A DNA stretch of 64,000 nucleotides from Bathymodiolus brooksi (GCA_963680875.1 OY804575.1:101611505-101675504); one strand, 5' to 3'; positions 32,974-43,881 are shown, numbered from the stretch's first letter. Program-made: numbers and translations. The notes: generated by a model from the sequence alone, not told the origin.

Positions 32974-33440
32974 TGTTCTGGTTCTCAGACAATGGATTTA
33001 AAAAAAGGGCATGGTAGGTGGGGTTTTTATTTTTTGTTTTTATTTCCAATCCAACATGGGAAGGGTTTTTATATTTTGTTTTTATATTCAGCAGTTTAAA
33101 AACATAACGCAAACCAGTTCAATTCTACTATTTTGGCAAACAAACAACGCAATAGTGTTTACTCTAGTCAACAGGCAGGATAGTCCATGGAACTATTTGT
33201 TTGGAACGTAACTGTACATTAAAACTGACGAGAACAGTGTTTTCACTCGTAGCCATGCTGAATTTTTACTTTTGTTTTCGATTGATCAGTCATTCAAACG
33301 TTTGTCAAAACTCGTCCACGTCACCGGCATGCTTGAAAACTTAAATTTGGTGGTAAATTTGATTTTTTTTTCTGTGCGGCAATAAAAATGTCCCATCGAC
33401 CGAAATTTTGAGGGGGTGGCCTTGTCTGAGAACCAGAACT
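32974..33440. mobile_element. MITE with GTTCTGGTTCTCAGACAA TIRs
   Basis: The sequence GTTCTGGTTCTCAGACAA at the left recurs inverted at the right end (TTGTCTGAGAACCAGAAC). The 467-bp interior has no coding capacity and includes a poly-T/GGGTTTTTATTTT stretch. The left part reappears at 63889-64000, cut by the window end. Target duplication is unclear. Confidence 0.65.
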
Positions 33441-33804
33441 TTTATTTTATTTGGCCTTATTGATTGTAATGTGACAGTCATTTATTTCCTTTGTAACTGT
33501 CAAAATGTAATGGAAACTCATAAGTATTGATAAGGGGGGAAACAAATATTGAAGTCGGAGAGCCTTGTCACAGTTTCAAATTAAATATGAACAAAAGCCT
33601 GCAAAAGATAAGATTACCTCGCAAACACCTATTATAGGAAGGCGAGATAAAACAATGAAGAAAATAAAACAAAAGTAAATTGTAACAAAACATCTAAAAT
33701 CTGGCCTGATAAGAGGGGTGGAAGTGGCTTATAAGAGAGGGACTACTGCTGTAATACTTAGAAGTAACACAGACATATATGAGAACTCTAATGGTAGAAT
33801 ATTT

Positions 33805-34040
33805 CTATGCTCTTTGCTTCAGACGTAAAACCTTTGTTAAGTGTGAGACAAAACAAGGCATCTGAACAACATTATTTAGCTGCAAGCTTTCATTCTTTGG
33901 CTGGTAGGTCAATCCAACTGTTTTGTTCACTGTTGTCAAAACGGAGTAGAAATCTTCATTAACTTCCATTTTTTCCATGGCGTTAGACAGATGTCTGATG
34001 AATGGTGATCCACTCTCGGCATTTCTAAATGCTCCAGTAC
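33805..34040 (-). CDS. Caspase exon: small (p10) subunit
   Basis: Acceptor CCACAG precedes 34040; the exon begins with two bases completing a split glycine codon. It encodes TGAFRNAESGSPFIRHLSNA, then MEKMEVNEDFYSVLTTVNKT, and ends at TAG 33805-33807. The arginine before the NAESG loop matches the S1-pocket arginine of caspases; the usual tryptophan of GSWF is proline here. Confidence 0.85.
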
Positions 34041-37000
34041 CTGTGGATTAACAACAATTAGTTATTTTAAAAATTGAATGGGCTAGCTAGATTAATGATA
34101 AAATAACTTGTGTATTACTGAAAATCTTAAAAATTTAACCTTGCAAAACAATTTGTTGAAACCTAGCTTACATTACATTATATTACAAACTTACATTCTT
34201 CAATTCTTCAATTCAGATCTCAAACACATGTCATGTGGTTCGTGAAGATAAAAATAAAATTAGACATACACTTTTTTTTTCTTCCAAAAAGGGCAATAAC
34301 TCTGGAAAGGTAAAGTGGAATAATTTTACTTATAAAAAATTCAGACATTTTCCCTTTGATTTCACTGGGTGATATTGTGGGTATCAATGAACGGACTATG
34401 ATACAGAAAATTATCAATCAGTGTGACATCGAACACGTTCTAATTTTACCAATGAAATCAATAATATCAGTTTTGAAGGTCTTGACATAATGTAACGCTC
34501 ACCAAACACTGTACGAATTCGGAGAAAATTGTTTAACTTGTGGGTTAACTCGTAGAAAATATCCGTTAAAGAATTGAAAGGTTCTTAAAGAAATTGCCGA
34601 AATTCATCCTAAAGCAACACGGTTGATTCAAATATCTGAAAGTTTGCATCAGCCTAGTTGCTGTGTATGAGATGCAATGATCAGCTGTTTCGTGGAAGGT
34701 TGATAAAATGCCGGTATTATGAGCAATTTCAGTTCATCATACCTACTGTAAAGTAAAATTATCATGTTTTCAGAGAGGAATGTCTGGATTTAATGATGCA
34801 TATATGTATTTTAATGAGTTAGTTATTATGAGAAGATTAAATCCACAAATTTACAAATCATGTCATCTGTTTACATTTTTTGGAATGTCAAAGGGGAATC
34901 CCCCATCTGTTTATTGCTTGCTGATTGGTCAATTCTTGCAAAGCGTTCGAAGCGCCATCTAAATTACCTATAAGTATTAGATGCGGCTAGTTTGAAACGG
35001 GTTTTGCCTAGTGGTTGAACAGCAGACAAGTTAAGAGCATAGAAATAGAAGTCAGAAGTTACATATTGAAAGATGTCAGATTACAGGACAAGGAAGGAGG
35101 TGCGAAACTTATAAAAGTTTACTTTAAAAGTTGTTAGTACAGCTACGTAGTGTAGTTGTTCTGGTTGTCGGTTATTTCAAGGTGCGGGTTGTTTTGGGTG
35201 AAGGTTGCTTCTTGGAGCAGGTGGCAGGTTGTAAAAGGTGCGGGTTGCCACCTCCTTGAAAATTCTGAAGTCTTATATTTCTTGTAATATAAATAATTGT
35301 TTTAAGAAAGTGGTTGCAAGTCCGCTTTTGCAGACGGTTCATATAAACTTTTGATTCAGATTGTACGTAGTCGCCATTATATCTTCTCGCAACCGAGCTT
35401 GGAGCGGGTTGCGTAAGTGAGGTTACGTTTTACTATCAATAATTTGTACCCTAGTTCTTTGTAACATAAGGAAAGTAATTTGATATTATTTAGCTAAATT
35501 GTGGTAAATATTTCATGTAAGCGACGTCGGTGTCATTTATTGTAGACAATTATTATTGTTATTTGTACATAGGCTCTGTGCCTGGTGCGGGTGTCAATTG
35601 CTGGTGGCAGGAAACACGTTAAACATATTGATATATTTTGTGGCCGCTCGGTAATCATATTGTTGTCCAATATTGTAGTTGTTGTGGTTAATAGAAGATT
35701 AAATAGTTGTGAAGGTTGTTAATGTCCTTTAAAGGACATATTTGGATAATTAATTGAATATACTTGTAATTAGTTAATTGTTTGTTGTGTGTTCCTGTCC
35801 AACCACGAGGGTCAAAGACACAGATGATCGTGCAACGTTATTATTATTATTTAACAAAGTATCTGAATTTTTATTAGCCTTTGTAATTTGTTGAATCCAT
35901 TTACATTTACTTTCATCTAAACTCCGACATCCAACGGACCCTTACTTTTGTAACGCTGTATGCCTTGTGGTGCGCAGGTCAACTTTACACGAGGTCCACA
36001 GCATTACAATAAATTATCACAGCTCGTCCCATTGGACTCACTGAGATACTAGTAATAATGTTAGTCTCCACCTTCATAGCTACCGCTATTCTATATTTAT
36101 TAGAGGACCTGACAACTACCCATTAACATGTGAGTTTGCAAACACTAGGATGCCTGCACAGTCCATACTCTGAGTTGTTCACCTGTATGATGCTGGGCAG
36201 TTGCCCGGGGGCTCCACGGGCATTGGGGCCCCATGCTAATATATGTATGTTGTGTACCAATACAATAAATATTTGATTGACCATTTACATTTTTATTACT
36301 GTGAGTGGTTGTGTTGGTAGGGGTGCCGTGCATTGCTTTGCCCGGGGCCCGTTATGCTGTTAAGACGGCCCTGTGACTATTGTCATACAGATTCACAAGC
36401 GATGATGACATTGTGAGACAGAGAATTGTATCCACCACAAAAAAATTTCTAGTTACAAAGAATCTCCTAGGACATAATTTTCCTAAGCAGTTCACTTCAA
36501 GAATTTAACATAAAGAAAAGAAAATGCAGCATTGTATTTTTTCTGCTGAGTATAAATAAACAGGCAGATCAGAAACTTTACACCCAGAATAAAACTATGC
36601 TTCCAATTGTATCCTTCATTACTATGCATTGATTTTTAAAAAAGGCAATGATTCTGACCTACAAAGGATTGGGAACAATCAGGGGTTCGGAATAATCGAA
36701 GTATTGAAACTGATCAGATAATGAGGTACACATGTAAAGACAAAGATTAAATATACTACCAGGAACTGCTGCATAAGCAAATAAAAAGTCTGCTTCATTA
36801 GGAAGACGTATCTTCTGTATTCCTAACGACTCATCAGCTTTACAGTCAGCCTGGTTAGGGTCAACTCTAACATCTACACCTAAACTCAAGTTAGTTCCTC
36901 TGCAGCACTATAATAATGACAACAGAATATGAAACCGAAGTAAGAGAATGATTGATATTTTAAAAAGATATGTTTTGGCAATCTTTTATGTCCTGTTTCA

Positions 37001-39983
37001 GAGCAAGTGCTAATCAATTTTATATTTTCCTAAAATGTACATGTTGTATTTATCAAAAAGCCCCAAAAATTGCCAAATTGTGCAAAAAAAGAGCAGAAAC
37101 AAGCATTGTTCTAATTGTTTTTTTATGATGTTCTCCAGTCTGTGTTAATACTGTTATCGTTTCTTCCCATTGCTCAACATGAATCAGGTACCAGAAAATC
37201 TATATCTTGATCACTGACCATATATAACAAAAATTTATGCAGTCAATGCAATTTTACAGCTCAAATAGAACCAGTGCAGGATAAAATACTATGATATACA
37301 ATGAATAGTGTAAGTATCTAAACAACACATTAAGTATTTTACAGAATGCATAATTCTCACCTGAATTATTAAAACTTTCGGCTTAAATCGTAGTTGTGGA
37401 CAGTTTGTGGCATTAAATATCTCTATGATATCTTCAATTTGCATTATTGAATCGGTGGCATATATTCCATCCTCTGTTCCATGGGACAACAAAACAAGTA
37501 CAAAACAATCCACTGAATTGGCTATCATTGCTGTTTTAGCTAAAATAAAAATGATAATTATCACTAAATTCCAATATGAAATAGTGGTCAAGTCTAAAAC
37601 CTAAATTGGCCTCCCTATTATTGTCCATGAACTTGTGCTAAATTTTAGATCATTTAATTACAGGGAATCTTAATATATTTGAAAGAAATCTGACCAATTT
37701 ATATTTTTGAGCAAATCAGGGGGCATATTTCCTGAACAAAAAAAGTGATAAAGTCCAATATCACAATTGGCTTGACCTATATAGTCCCCGACCTTGTGTA
37801 TAAATTAACGAACCTAAATTTTATTGAATGGAAACCTAAAAGATTAATATTTTCAGCAAATCAAGAGACATAACTTCAGAAAGGAAAAACATTGCAGTCA
37901 TATAAAAAGTGGAAAAGTTCAAAATCAAACTTGGTCTGCCCTTTATCAGTTTATGGTCCTCCATCTTGTGCATAAATTTCGAATGATTTGCTTAAGTTAC
38001 AAAAAAAATTATCTTTATCTCGATTCTCTTTTTTATTTTAAGATTTCCTTAAATTTGACTGCTCTATCTAATATTTTAATTACCCTCTTCGAACCATTTA
38101 AAAGTTTCTTCTGTAGTCATATCTACTGCCAAGTAAAAATCAAATCCTATATCAGAAAATCTCTGGCAAATTACAGATGCATCTAAATCACTTCCTGTAC
38201 GGTCTCCAAGATTTTGACCAGGTACATTAAATTCTATATTGTTCAGAACTAGTATCATTCCTGAATTTACTCTGTAGAACTTTCTATCATATTCCTCCTT
38301 TGAAATTGTATCAATGAATCTATGAAATAGATATAAGAGGAAGTTTGAGAGTGGACGGCAAACCAGCTTTATCCTGTCTAATAACAGGGTTAGAGTTATG
38401 GTGTTTAATGCAATTTTAAAACAATATTTCAGTTATATCGTGATGGTCAGTTTTATTGTAAATGCAACTACCATATTATCACGACCATGACATGTCTGAT
38501 ATTGAAATACACTAATTAAATACATATTTGCATAATAACCACCATAAAATAAAGTTGCAAATTTTCAGCATTCAGCAGACAGCAAACCAGGATTTCTTGA
38601 TCGACAGCTGGGCTGTTGCGATATAATTAGCTACAACACCATTATAGATTATGTCTTTTCTGATGTAATTTTGTTGTTATAAAATTTAAAAACTAGAGGC
38701 TCACATTAGCCTGTATCTCTCACCTGTGAAAAATATTTATTGAACTTATTGCAGATTGTATAGCATGTTAAATCTTGATCTCCCAGAATTTGAACCCAAT
38801 AGACACTAGGTCATTTATCAGTGTAAAATTGAATATTCTAATCACAGTCTGCTTCATGCCTAACACAACTGCATTTTGATTTGTGGTTTTAAAAGGGCTT
38901 TTGATTTTTTTTCTCTCATTGCAGTCTATTTCAAACTTTGGACCACAAGGTCTTGGAAATCATAGATTTTAAGTTTTCATTTGTACTGGACTACGTTAAA
39001 TCTGCATTTCATAAGGATGTTCATTTCAAGTACAACCACCTGTGGTGTAATGGATAGCATGCTCACCTTGAGTGTGGTACATCTTGGGTTTGAGTTCAAA
39101 TACAACCACCTCTGTGGTGTAATGGATAGCATGCTCACCTTGAGTGTGGTACATCTTGGGTTTGAGTTCAAATACAACAACCTCTGTGGTGTAATGGATA
39201 GCATGCTCACCTTGAGTGTGGTACATCTTGGGTTTGAGTTCAAATACAACCACCTCTGTGGTGTAATGGATAGCATGCTCACCTTGAGTGTGGTACATCT
39301 TGGGTTTGAGTTCAAATACAACCACCTCTGTGGTGTAATGGATAGCATGCTCACCTTGAGTGTGGTACATCTTGGGTTTGAGCCACAGTCAGGTCAAACC
39401 AAGGCAAAGATTATACAATTGAAATCTGCTGCTGCTCCACAAAACACACAGCATTGAGTTAGAACAAAGACTGGTTGGTTTCGGAATCAGGAAAATGTGT
39501 CTAACTGCAGCAACAAGTCTACCCGTACAATGTTTTTTCAGTGAGCTAGCACTATAAAAATTCAGCCAAGCATATTGTACAAAGTGGATATCATCACTAT
39601 CTCATTGAAAAGTAACTTATTCTAGCCATGATATAGCTGAAAAATTGTTCAGTTGGTGTTAAATATCAATCACTCACTCACCCATTCCAAATACAATTAA
39701 ATGTCCATTGCTGGCTTTTTATAATTTTTTATTTTTTTGCATCCTATATAAAACTGTGGTCAACTAGGGCTTGGACCGTATTCACCCTGCAGGAGTTTTA
39801 ATTTCATTTCAAATATTTTATTGATAAACTCAAAATGATTGGACACCAGGCTAGGCCTATACAAATCCTCTCCAATAACAATAATATAATTCCTTTACCC
39901 TGGTTGTTGAACTTCAGATCTTCCTTTTGGTGTGTTTGTTTCACTTGGATCAACTCCACCAGTAACAGGGGAAACATCCATAC
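33805..39983 (-). CDS. Caspase, five exons, 5' end incomplete
   Basis: Apoptosis-type cysteine protease of family C14 that cleaves after aspartate. Coding exons on the minus strand: 39983-39899, 38319-38084, 37539-37361, 36907-36760 and 34040-33805. All four introns have GT-AG ends and all phases agree, giving about 290 residues to the TAG at 33805-33807. Visible motifs: a LNNIEF strand; GDRTGSDLDA; the catalytic histidine in LLSHGTEDG; the nucleophile in IIQCCRG, where most caspases have QACxG; and the S1-pocket region RNAESGSPF. The acidic linker between large and small subunits (RVDPNQADCKADES) offers aspartate cleavage sites. The prodomain exon was not found. Initiator or executioner type is undecided. 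Confidence 0.85.
34041..36759 (-). other. Caspase last intron, with repeats
   Basis: Intron of 2.7 kb. It contains a G/T-rich stretch (35100-35460) and an imperfect 22-bp inverted repeat at 35953-36014 (TTGTAACGCTGT against ACAGCATTACAA). A hAT-like terminal fragment lies at about 36335-36372 (minus-strand CAGGGCCGTCTTAACAGC). No exon of another gene was recognised. Confidence 0.55.
36335..36372 (-). mobile_element. hAT-type terminal fragment
   Basis: In reverse complement it begins CAGGGCCGTCTTAACAGC, then CGGGCCCCGGGC, the typical form of hAT ends. A GC-rich region near 36190-36235 may be part of the same fragment. The partner end was not found. Confidence 0.45.
36760..36907 (-). CDS. Caspase exon: active-site cysteine
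   Basis: 148 bp, starting with TGC TGC AGA GGA (CCRG), which joins the IIQ of the previous exon to form the QCCRG pentapeptide. It continues through the interdomain linker to FAYAAVPG. Acceptor TATAG, donor GTAGTA; enters in phase 0 and leaves in phase 1. Confidence 0.85.
37361..37539 (-). CDS. Caspase exon: catalytic histidine
   Basis: 179 bp. Encodes KTAMIANSVDCFVLVLLSHG and continues TEDGIYATDSIMQIEDIIE to KPKVLIIQ. SHG carries the catalytic histidine. Acceptor TTTTATTTTAG, donor GTGAGA; enters in phase 1 and leaves in phase 0. Confidence 0.85.
37585..37990 (-). repeat. Intronic bivalve repeat, ~155-bp units
   Basis: Two to three diverged copies of a unit with GACC...GTGTATAAATT and AACTTCAGAAAGG-like sequence, inside the caspase intron. 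Non-coding. Confidence 0.45.
38084..38319 (-). CDS. Caspase exon: N-terminal large subunit
   Basis: 236 bp. Encodes FIDTISKEEYDRKFYRVNSG, then MILVLNNIEFNVPGQNLGDR, TGSDLDASVICQRFSDIGFD and up to FKWFEE. The LVLNNIEF strand and the RTGSDLDA loop correspond to the first strand and the basic/acidic loop of caspase large subunits. Acceptor TTTCATAG, donor GTAATT. Confidence 0.85.
38388..38475 (-). mobile_element. Truncated SINE (TTTAACGCC family)
   Basis: Only the body/tail part (GTTATGGTGTTTAATGC, then CAGTTATATCGTG) remains, inside the caspase intron. Confidence 0.55.
38692..38830 (+). repeat. Fragment of the ACTAGAGGCTC repeat element
   Basis: Begins AAACTAGAGGCTCACATTAG, as does the element inserted at 59971-62104, then diverges. 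A relic inside the caspase intron; non-coding. Confidence 0.5.
39031..39692 (+). mobile_element. SINE with five tandem tRNA-like heads
   Basis: A tRNA-like module of 72-73 bp occurs five times. Its A-box-like sequence TGGTGTAATGG starts at 39042, 39115, 39187, 39259 and 39331, and a B-box-like GGTTTGAGTTC follows each about 40 bp later. After the fifth copy comes the ordinary SINE body, with CTGGTTGGTTTCGGAATCAG and a TCACTCACTC tail near 39680. A one-headed copy lies at 40080-40420. It sits in the caspase intron on the opposite strand. Confidence 0.8.
39899..39983 (-). CDS. Caspase exon: upstream linker
   Basis: 85 bp. Encodes MDVSPVTGGVDPSETNTPKG and RSEVQQPG, a low-complexity acidic linker typical between prodomain and catalytic domain. 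Acceptor TTTCAG, donor GTAAAG; it leaves in phase 2, which fits the one-base start of the next exon. The methionine here could be an internal start, but two leading bases indicate an upstream coding exon. Confidence 0.65.
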
Positions 39984-40079
39984 CTGAAAGTACACCAAAT
40001 ATTACATTTAAAAGTTTACTACATTAATATAATATTGATGAAGGAAGAATTGTCATTTCAAACATCAAACAAAAGCAAC

Positions 40080-40420
40080 TGCATCGCTGGTGTAATGGTG
40101 AACGTGCTCGCCTCGAGTGCGGTAGACTATAAAATTGATATTTGTTGCTTCTCCGCTAAGCAAGCAGCATTAGAGAGAAAGAACACAGACTGGTTGGCTC
40201 GGAATCAGGATAATGTGTCCGAGTGGGGCGACATGTCTATCCACGGACTGTTGTTTCAGTGAACTAGTACTATAAAAATGCAACTAAACATGCTGGTCTA
40301 GTACAAACCAGACTTCATCATCATTTCAATGAAATTAACTTGTTCTCACCAAGACATAGTTGAAAAATTGCTGAGTTGGCGTTAAACAACAATCACTCAC
40401 TCACTCAAACAGAAACAATT
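40080..40420 (+). mobile_element. tRNA-derived SINE (CACTCACTC-tailed family)
   Basis: The head TGGTGTAATGGTGAACGTGC holds an A-box match. The B box is disrupted. The body contains GACTGGTTGGCTCGGAATCA and TTTCAGTGAACTAGTAC, ending in GGCGTTAAACAACAATCACT plus a CACT-rich tail. Same family as 39031-39692 and the minus-strand copy split by the LINE at 54320-57543. It resembles bivalve RUDI-type SINEs, but the name is not verified. Confidence 0.7.
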
Positions 40421-40677
40421 TATTGTGAACAATTTATACAGTAAAATCTTTTCATCATACCTTTATACTCAATCCAAAAATATATATACATTAAGTATAT
40501 CTGTCCATTAATTCACCTTATGATACAGTAAGAGTGAAGTGTTTGTGATGGATGGAGAAGAGAGACTTTGCAGAAAGGAGTCAAGGTCAACACAGACAAT
40601 GATCCTGTAGTCCAGACTGGAGCGGACAACACAGACAATGATCCTGTAGTCCAGATTGTAGCGGACAACACAGACAT

Positions 40678-41790
40678 CAGGGATGTGATTGGAAGCTGAA
40701 AGGACCAGAGGAAAAATTAGGCCGGGGGTGCTGGGGGCCGGCCAGGCCCCAGCTGGGGTCCAGGGGCAATGCCCCGGTGGGGGACCAGGGGGCAAAGCCC
40801 CCGGAAGCTCCTGGATTTTAGCATTTTAAAGCACTGTAGGATTAATCTCCATGGTGTCATTTTTTAGGAAAATTAAACTGCAAGAAATTTAATTTACAAC
40901 TGCAATTTATTTTACATTGAACAAAATTAAAACAAATAAACCATTGAATTTAACAAAAAATATAACTTCAGCAAAATAAGTTCATGATTGTTCAGCTTGT
41001 ACTGTAAATATAAATACTTTGACCAGATATTTCATAAAAGTGTCTCTCATTATACATATGGGATCAAAAGTATAAAACATTATAAGACTGCAGGAAAAAT
41101 GGGTGAATCCCATACGATTTACTGTTGGCCTTAGGCACGCCAAGAGTATAATTGTCGGCTTTAATTTTCAATTTTTCAGCGTGTTCATTGCTTTTACAAT
41201 GTTCTGTTAACGATATTCGTCCCCGAGCACCATAGCTAATGATTTTGTCACATACAATACACTTTGCCTTGCCAGGCACGTCTATCTTCCGTATCCATTT
41301 GATAAGGGACGTGGCTTTCCTTTCCCCTTTCAAAGTTATCTCAACGGTCGTCTCTAACCAATGCCATCTAAACTTATTTTTTATTGCTTTTTCTAAGGTT
41401 TTTAAATGTTCATCATCGGCTTCCCTGTTCAGTTCCATGAAGGATAACGGTTTATCAAACGTCTGCCATTTTTAGACTAACTCGTGTTCTTCACTCCTAA
41501 AGGAAAAATCCTGAGGAACTAGAAAGCGCTTGTTACTGGTTCTCAGAAAACCAAATCTCCCCTCCATTGCTCTTGATCATTCGGAACGCCTCGTGATTGT
41601 AAAGGGAAATAACTCTGATTCATAGATAGCAATGCAATCATACGATGAGATTGCAATGCAGTCACTCGATTTTGCCGACCTAACCCCCCCCCTCAAACTT
41701 TCTTAACGAATTTACACGATTCACAAGAACGGTCAAACTTGACCCCTGGGCAGCGAAAATCCGCGAATTCGCGGATAAATCACATCCCTG
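40678..41790 (-). mobile_element. hAT transposon remnant inside repeat-coding sequence
   Basis: Perfect 13-bp TIRs (CAGGGATGTGATT at 40678 and the inverse AATCACATCCCTG ending at 41790) bound 1.1 kb. CAGGG ends are typical of hAT elements. Flanks share AGACA (left AGACAT, right AGACAAT), a plausible decayed 8-bp duplication. The target is inside the 39-bp coding repeats. A minus-strand zinc-finger frame (41438-41064) remains of the transposase. The left end is strongly GC-rich. Confidence 0.8.
41064..41438 (-). pseudogene. hAT-type zinc-finger N-terminal fragment
   Basis: 124 codons with a BED/TTF-like zinc finger: AKCIVCDKIISYGARGR, then LTEHCKSNEHAEKL, giving C-x2-C ... H-C...H ligands. 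Such fingers start many hAT transposases and bind the transposon ends. The catalytic domain is missing; only a short tail follows. Confidence 0.6.
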
Positions 41791-42235
41791 AGACAATGAT
41801 CCTGTAGTCCAGACTGTAGCGGACAACACAGACAATGATCCTGTAGTCCAGACTGTAGCAGACAACACTGATGAACAAATGATAATAGAGAATGGTCAAT
41901 ATGTTACGGCAAAATATCTGGAAAGATGCTACGTCGGAAAGGTATTGGATGTACAGTAGACTCTGATGTTGGAGAGATTGAAATTTCTTTTATGGAAAGC
42001 AAAAAGAAAAATTTCAATGGCCGAAACATGAAGACATTGTGTGGATCAAGTCAAAAGATGTGTTAAGCATAGTCACAGTACTCATACCTACTAGGAGAAG
42101 TGGACGAATGCTTAAACTTCAGGCACAAGACAGAGAAAAAGCTTGACAATCTACTTCACTGAAATTATGAAATGAACGTTACATTCATCGAATAGAAGGG
42201 GCCGTCATTGGCTGTGATCATATGGTAGTTGGATT

Positions 42236-42350
42236 TACAAATACCTATGCTATTAGTGCCTATCAACACTGATGTTGTGAGTTCGAATCTCGATCAGGGC
42301 GAAAACTGAAATATTGTTGAAAGTGGCATTAAACACCATCAAACAACATC
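42236..42350 (+). mobile_element. SINE fragment, TTTAACGCC family, plus strand
   Basis: B-box match GTTCGAATCTC near 42283, then CTGAAATATTGTTGAAAGTG and GCATTAAACACCATC. It is the plus-strand version of the SINE at 26879-27078, with head partly lost and body shortened. Confidence 0.6.
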
Positions 42351-42771
42351 GAATAGATCTGTTAAACGTTCCACTAATGACTTGTTTCTTGAGGTTCTGT
42401 TTGTGTTGCTTGATGTTCTTATTGCAGTTTAAATGTTTATGTTCAGAAAAAAAGTAATTGTCGGAGTACAATTGTTATTTAAGTTGCAACTGATAATGTA
42501 TGTTACTAAAATCCAATTTGGTTTCATTTTATATTTGTATTCTTATGGTGAATGAAAATGCTAAAACTAAACATATCTGTTTCTAAAACATCATATTTGA
42601 ATGAATTCATGGGGGAAAAAAGGTTGCTTCTTTACTTTTTCAAAAATAGCTGAAACTATGAATTGAACGATATATTTCCATAGGATATTTAGATATACCC
42701 AATATAAGTCATAAGTAGAATACAGGACTGTTATATAATTCCTAGTAAAAAAGAACTCAAATAGTAAAATA
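42351..42771. other. AT-rich non-coding sequence
   Basis: No gene, repeat or transposon end recognised. Confidence 0.4.
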
Positions 42772-42925
42772 CAGTCTTCGCACTAACCCACTTGCCCGCA
42801 GCCAGGAACAAGTAAAACTGGATTCGGACAAGTGAAAATTATGAAAGAATTTGCTTGAATAAATAGAAAAAAATTCTAAATTTGGTTTTCGGGCAAGTAG
42901 GTGGACAAAATTAAGGCAAAGACTG
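42772..42925. mobile_element. Short MITE with CAGTCTTcGC / ACTTGCCCG ends
   Basis: 154 bp with inverted ends: CAGTCTTCGCACTAA and CCCACTTGCCCG at the left, the inverse CGGGCAAGTAGGTGG and GGCAAAGACTG at the right, with an indel between arms. The interior is AT-rich. No clear target duplication. Confidence 0.6.
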
Positions 42926-43230
42926 CCATTATACATGATTATGTTTATAACGAAAGATGAGAAGGAGTAAAAGTGGTTACTAATTTACAATCTTTGTTTT
43001 CAGGGATGTTTAAAAAATACTCTAATATTTAAAGATCAACAATTTCAAAAACATTAGTGTATATAGTTTCTTTTCAATTTTTTTTTTCTAATGTTGCAAG
43101 TCATACATCTTTACATGGAAATGACTATGAGACATTGAATTTGTGTTCAATTATATAATTTTTGAAAATTATAGACTACAAACAATGATATATTGGCAGT
43201 AACCTAAATTTTTACGTTCTGAATTTAATA

Positions 43231-43876
43231 AAGGCACTGGCTACGATTACCTGGATTAGGTAATAATAATGAAAAATTAGGATTACCTGAGAGACTAAGT
43301 GCCTGAGAGTTACCTGGTCTTATTATTACCCGGAAGTTCTAGGGATTTCATTATTGGACATAAAGAATTGAAAGAATTATTATTATTATATATCAATTTG
43401 TAATTGATAATACATTGTAAATCAATACATCAAAAAGATATGAAATATACTTCGTAAATATATTTACAAAGATGGAATTACATAAGAAATTATCAAGTTA
43501 CTTTCCTTTGTTATAGCACTGTCTGCATAGCCAAGACGTGCCAGATTTTGGTGGCGCTTTGAAGCCAACACATTTAAGATGGTTCTGGCACACTCTAAAC
43601 ATCCATCGCAAACTATGGATGCATAAAGATGAACATCAATTTTACAGACTGAACAGTTCCATTCGGCTGTTTCTTTTGTTTTACTAATTTTGTTTTTTCC
43701 GGGTAATAATAAGACCAGGCAATTCTAACAAATAAAATTATGATTACCCGATTTTTTTCCGTGAAATAGGTTCCTGAACCGGAATTGTATTCCGGTACTT
43801 AGTCTTTCAGGTAATCCTAATTTTTCGTTATTATTACCCAATCCAGGTAAATCTGGGTAATCGTAGCCAGTGCCTT
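43231..43876. mobile_element. Foldback DNA element with PHD-finger remnant
   Basis: A 646-bp element with TIRs of about 100 bp (AAGGCACTGGCTACGATTAC at the left and its inverse at the right end), flanked by TAATA at 43226-43230 and 43877-43881. TIRs contain repeated GTAATAATAA and CTGAGAGACTAAGT/CTTAGTCTTTCAG dyads. The interior carries a cysteine-rich minus-strand remnant. The tip resembles that of another repeat ending at about 49875 (reading AAAGGGGCATTAGCTACG inverted). Confidence 0.75.
43525..43680 (-). pseudogene. PHD-like zinc finger remnant
   Basis: In reverse complement: EWNCSVCKIDVHLYASIVCD with GC, then, in a different frame, NHLKCVGFKAPPKSGTSWLC with RQC. The order C-x2-C ... C-x2-C ... 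H-x2-C ... W-x-C-x2-C is that of a PHD finger, which usually reads histone H3 tails. A frameshift of the remnant lies near 43600. It is probably part of the transposon's former coding capacity. Confidence 0.45.
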
Positions 43877-43881
43877 TAATA

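Larger units (their letters stand above)
40553..42147 (+). pseudogene. Coding fragment with 13-residue repeats, split by hAT
   Basis: After removal of the hAT insertion 40678-41790, the plus strand reads four units of a 13-residue repeat, each with the core NTDNDPVVQ (39-bp DNA unit). Then comes DEQMIIENGQYVTAKYLERC and YVGKVLD. Two frameshifts (near 41955 and 42015) separate this from VGEIEISFMESKKK and PKHEDIVWIKSKDVL. The frame ends at TGA 42145-42147. The last part resembles a small C-terminal domain (YVGKV, FM, WP, E/D-V) common in bivalve transposon-linked or predicted proteins. The parent protein is not recognised. Confidence 0.45.

Noticed and set aside
38977..39457. Open frames of 114-158 codons on both strands with 24-residue repeats
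   Set aside because: The SINE head repeats every 72 bp, a multiple of three, so frames stay open on both strands by arithmetic. The sequence is a tRNA-like module.
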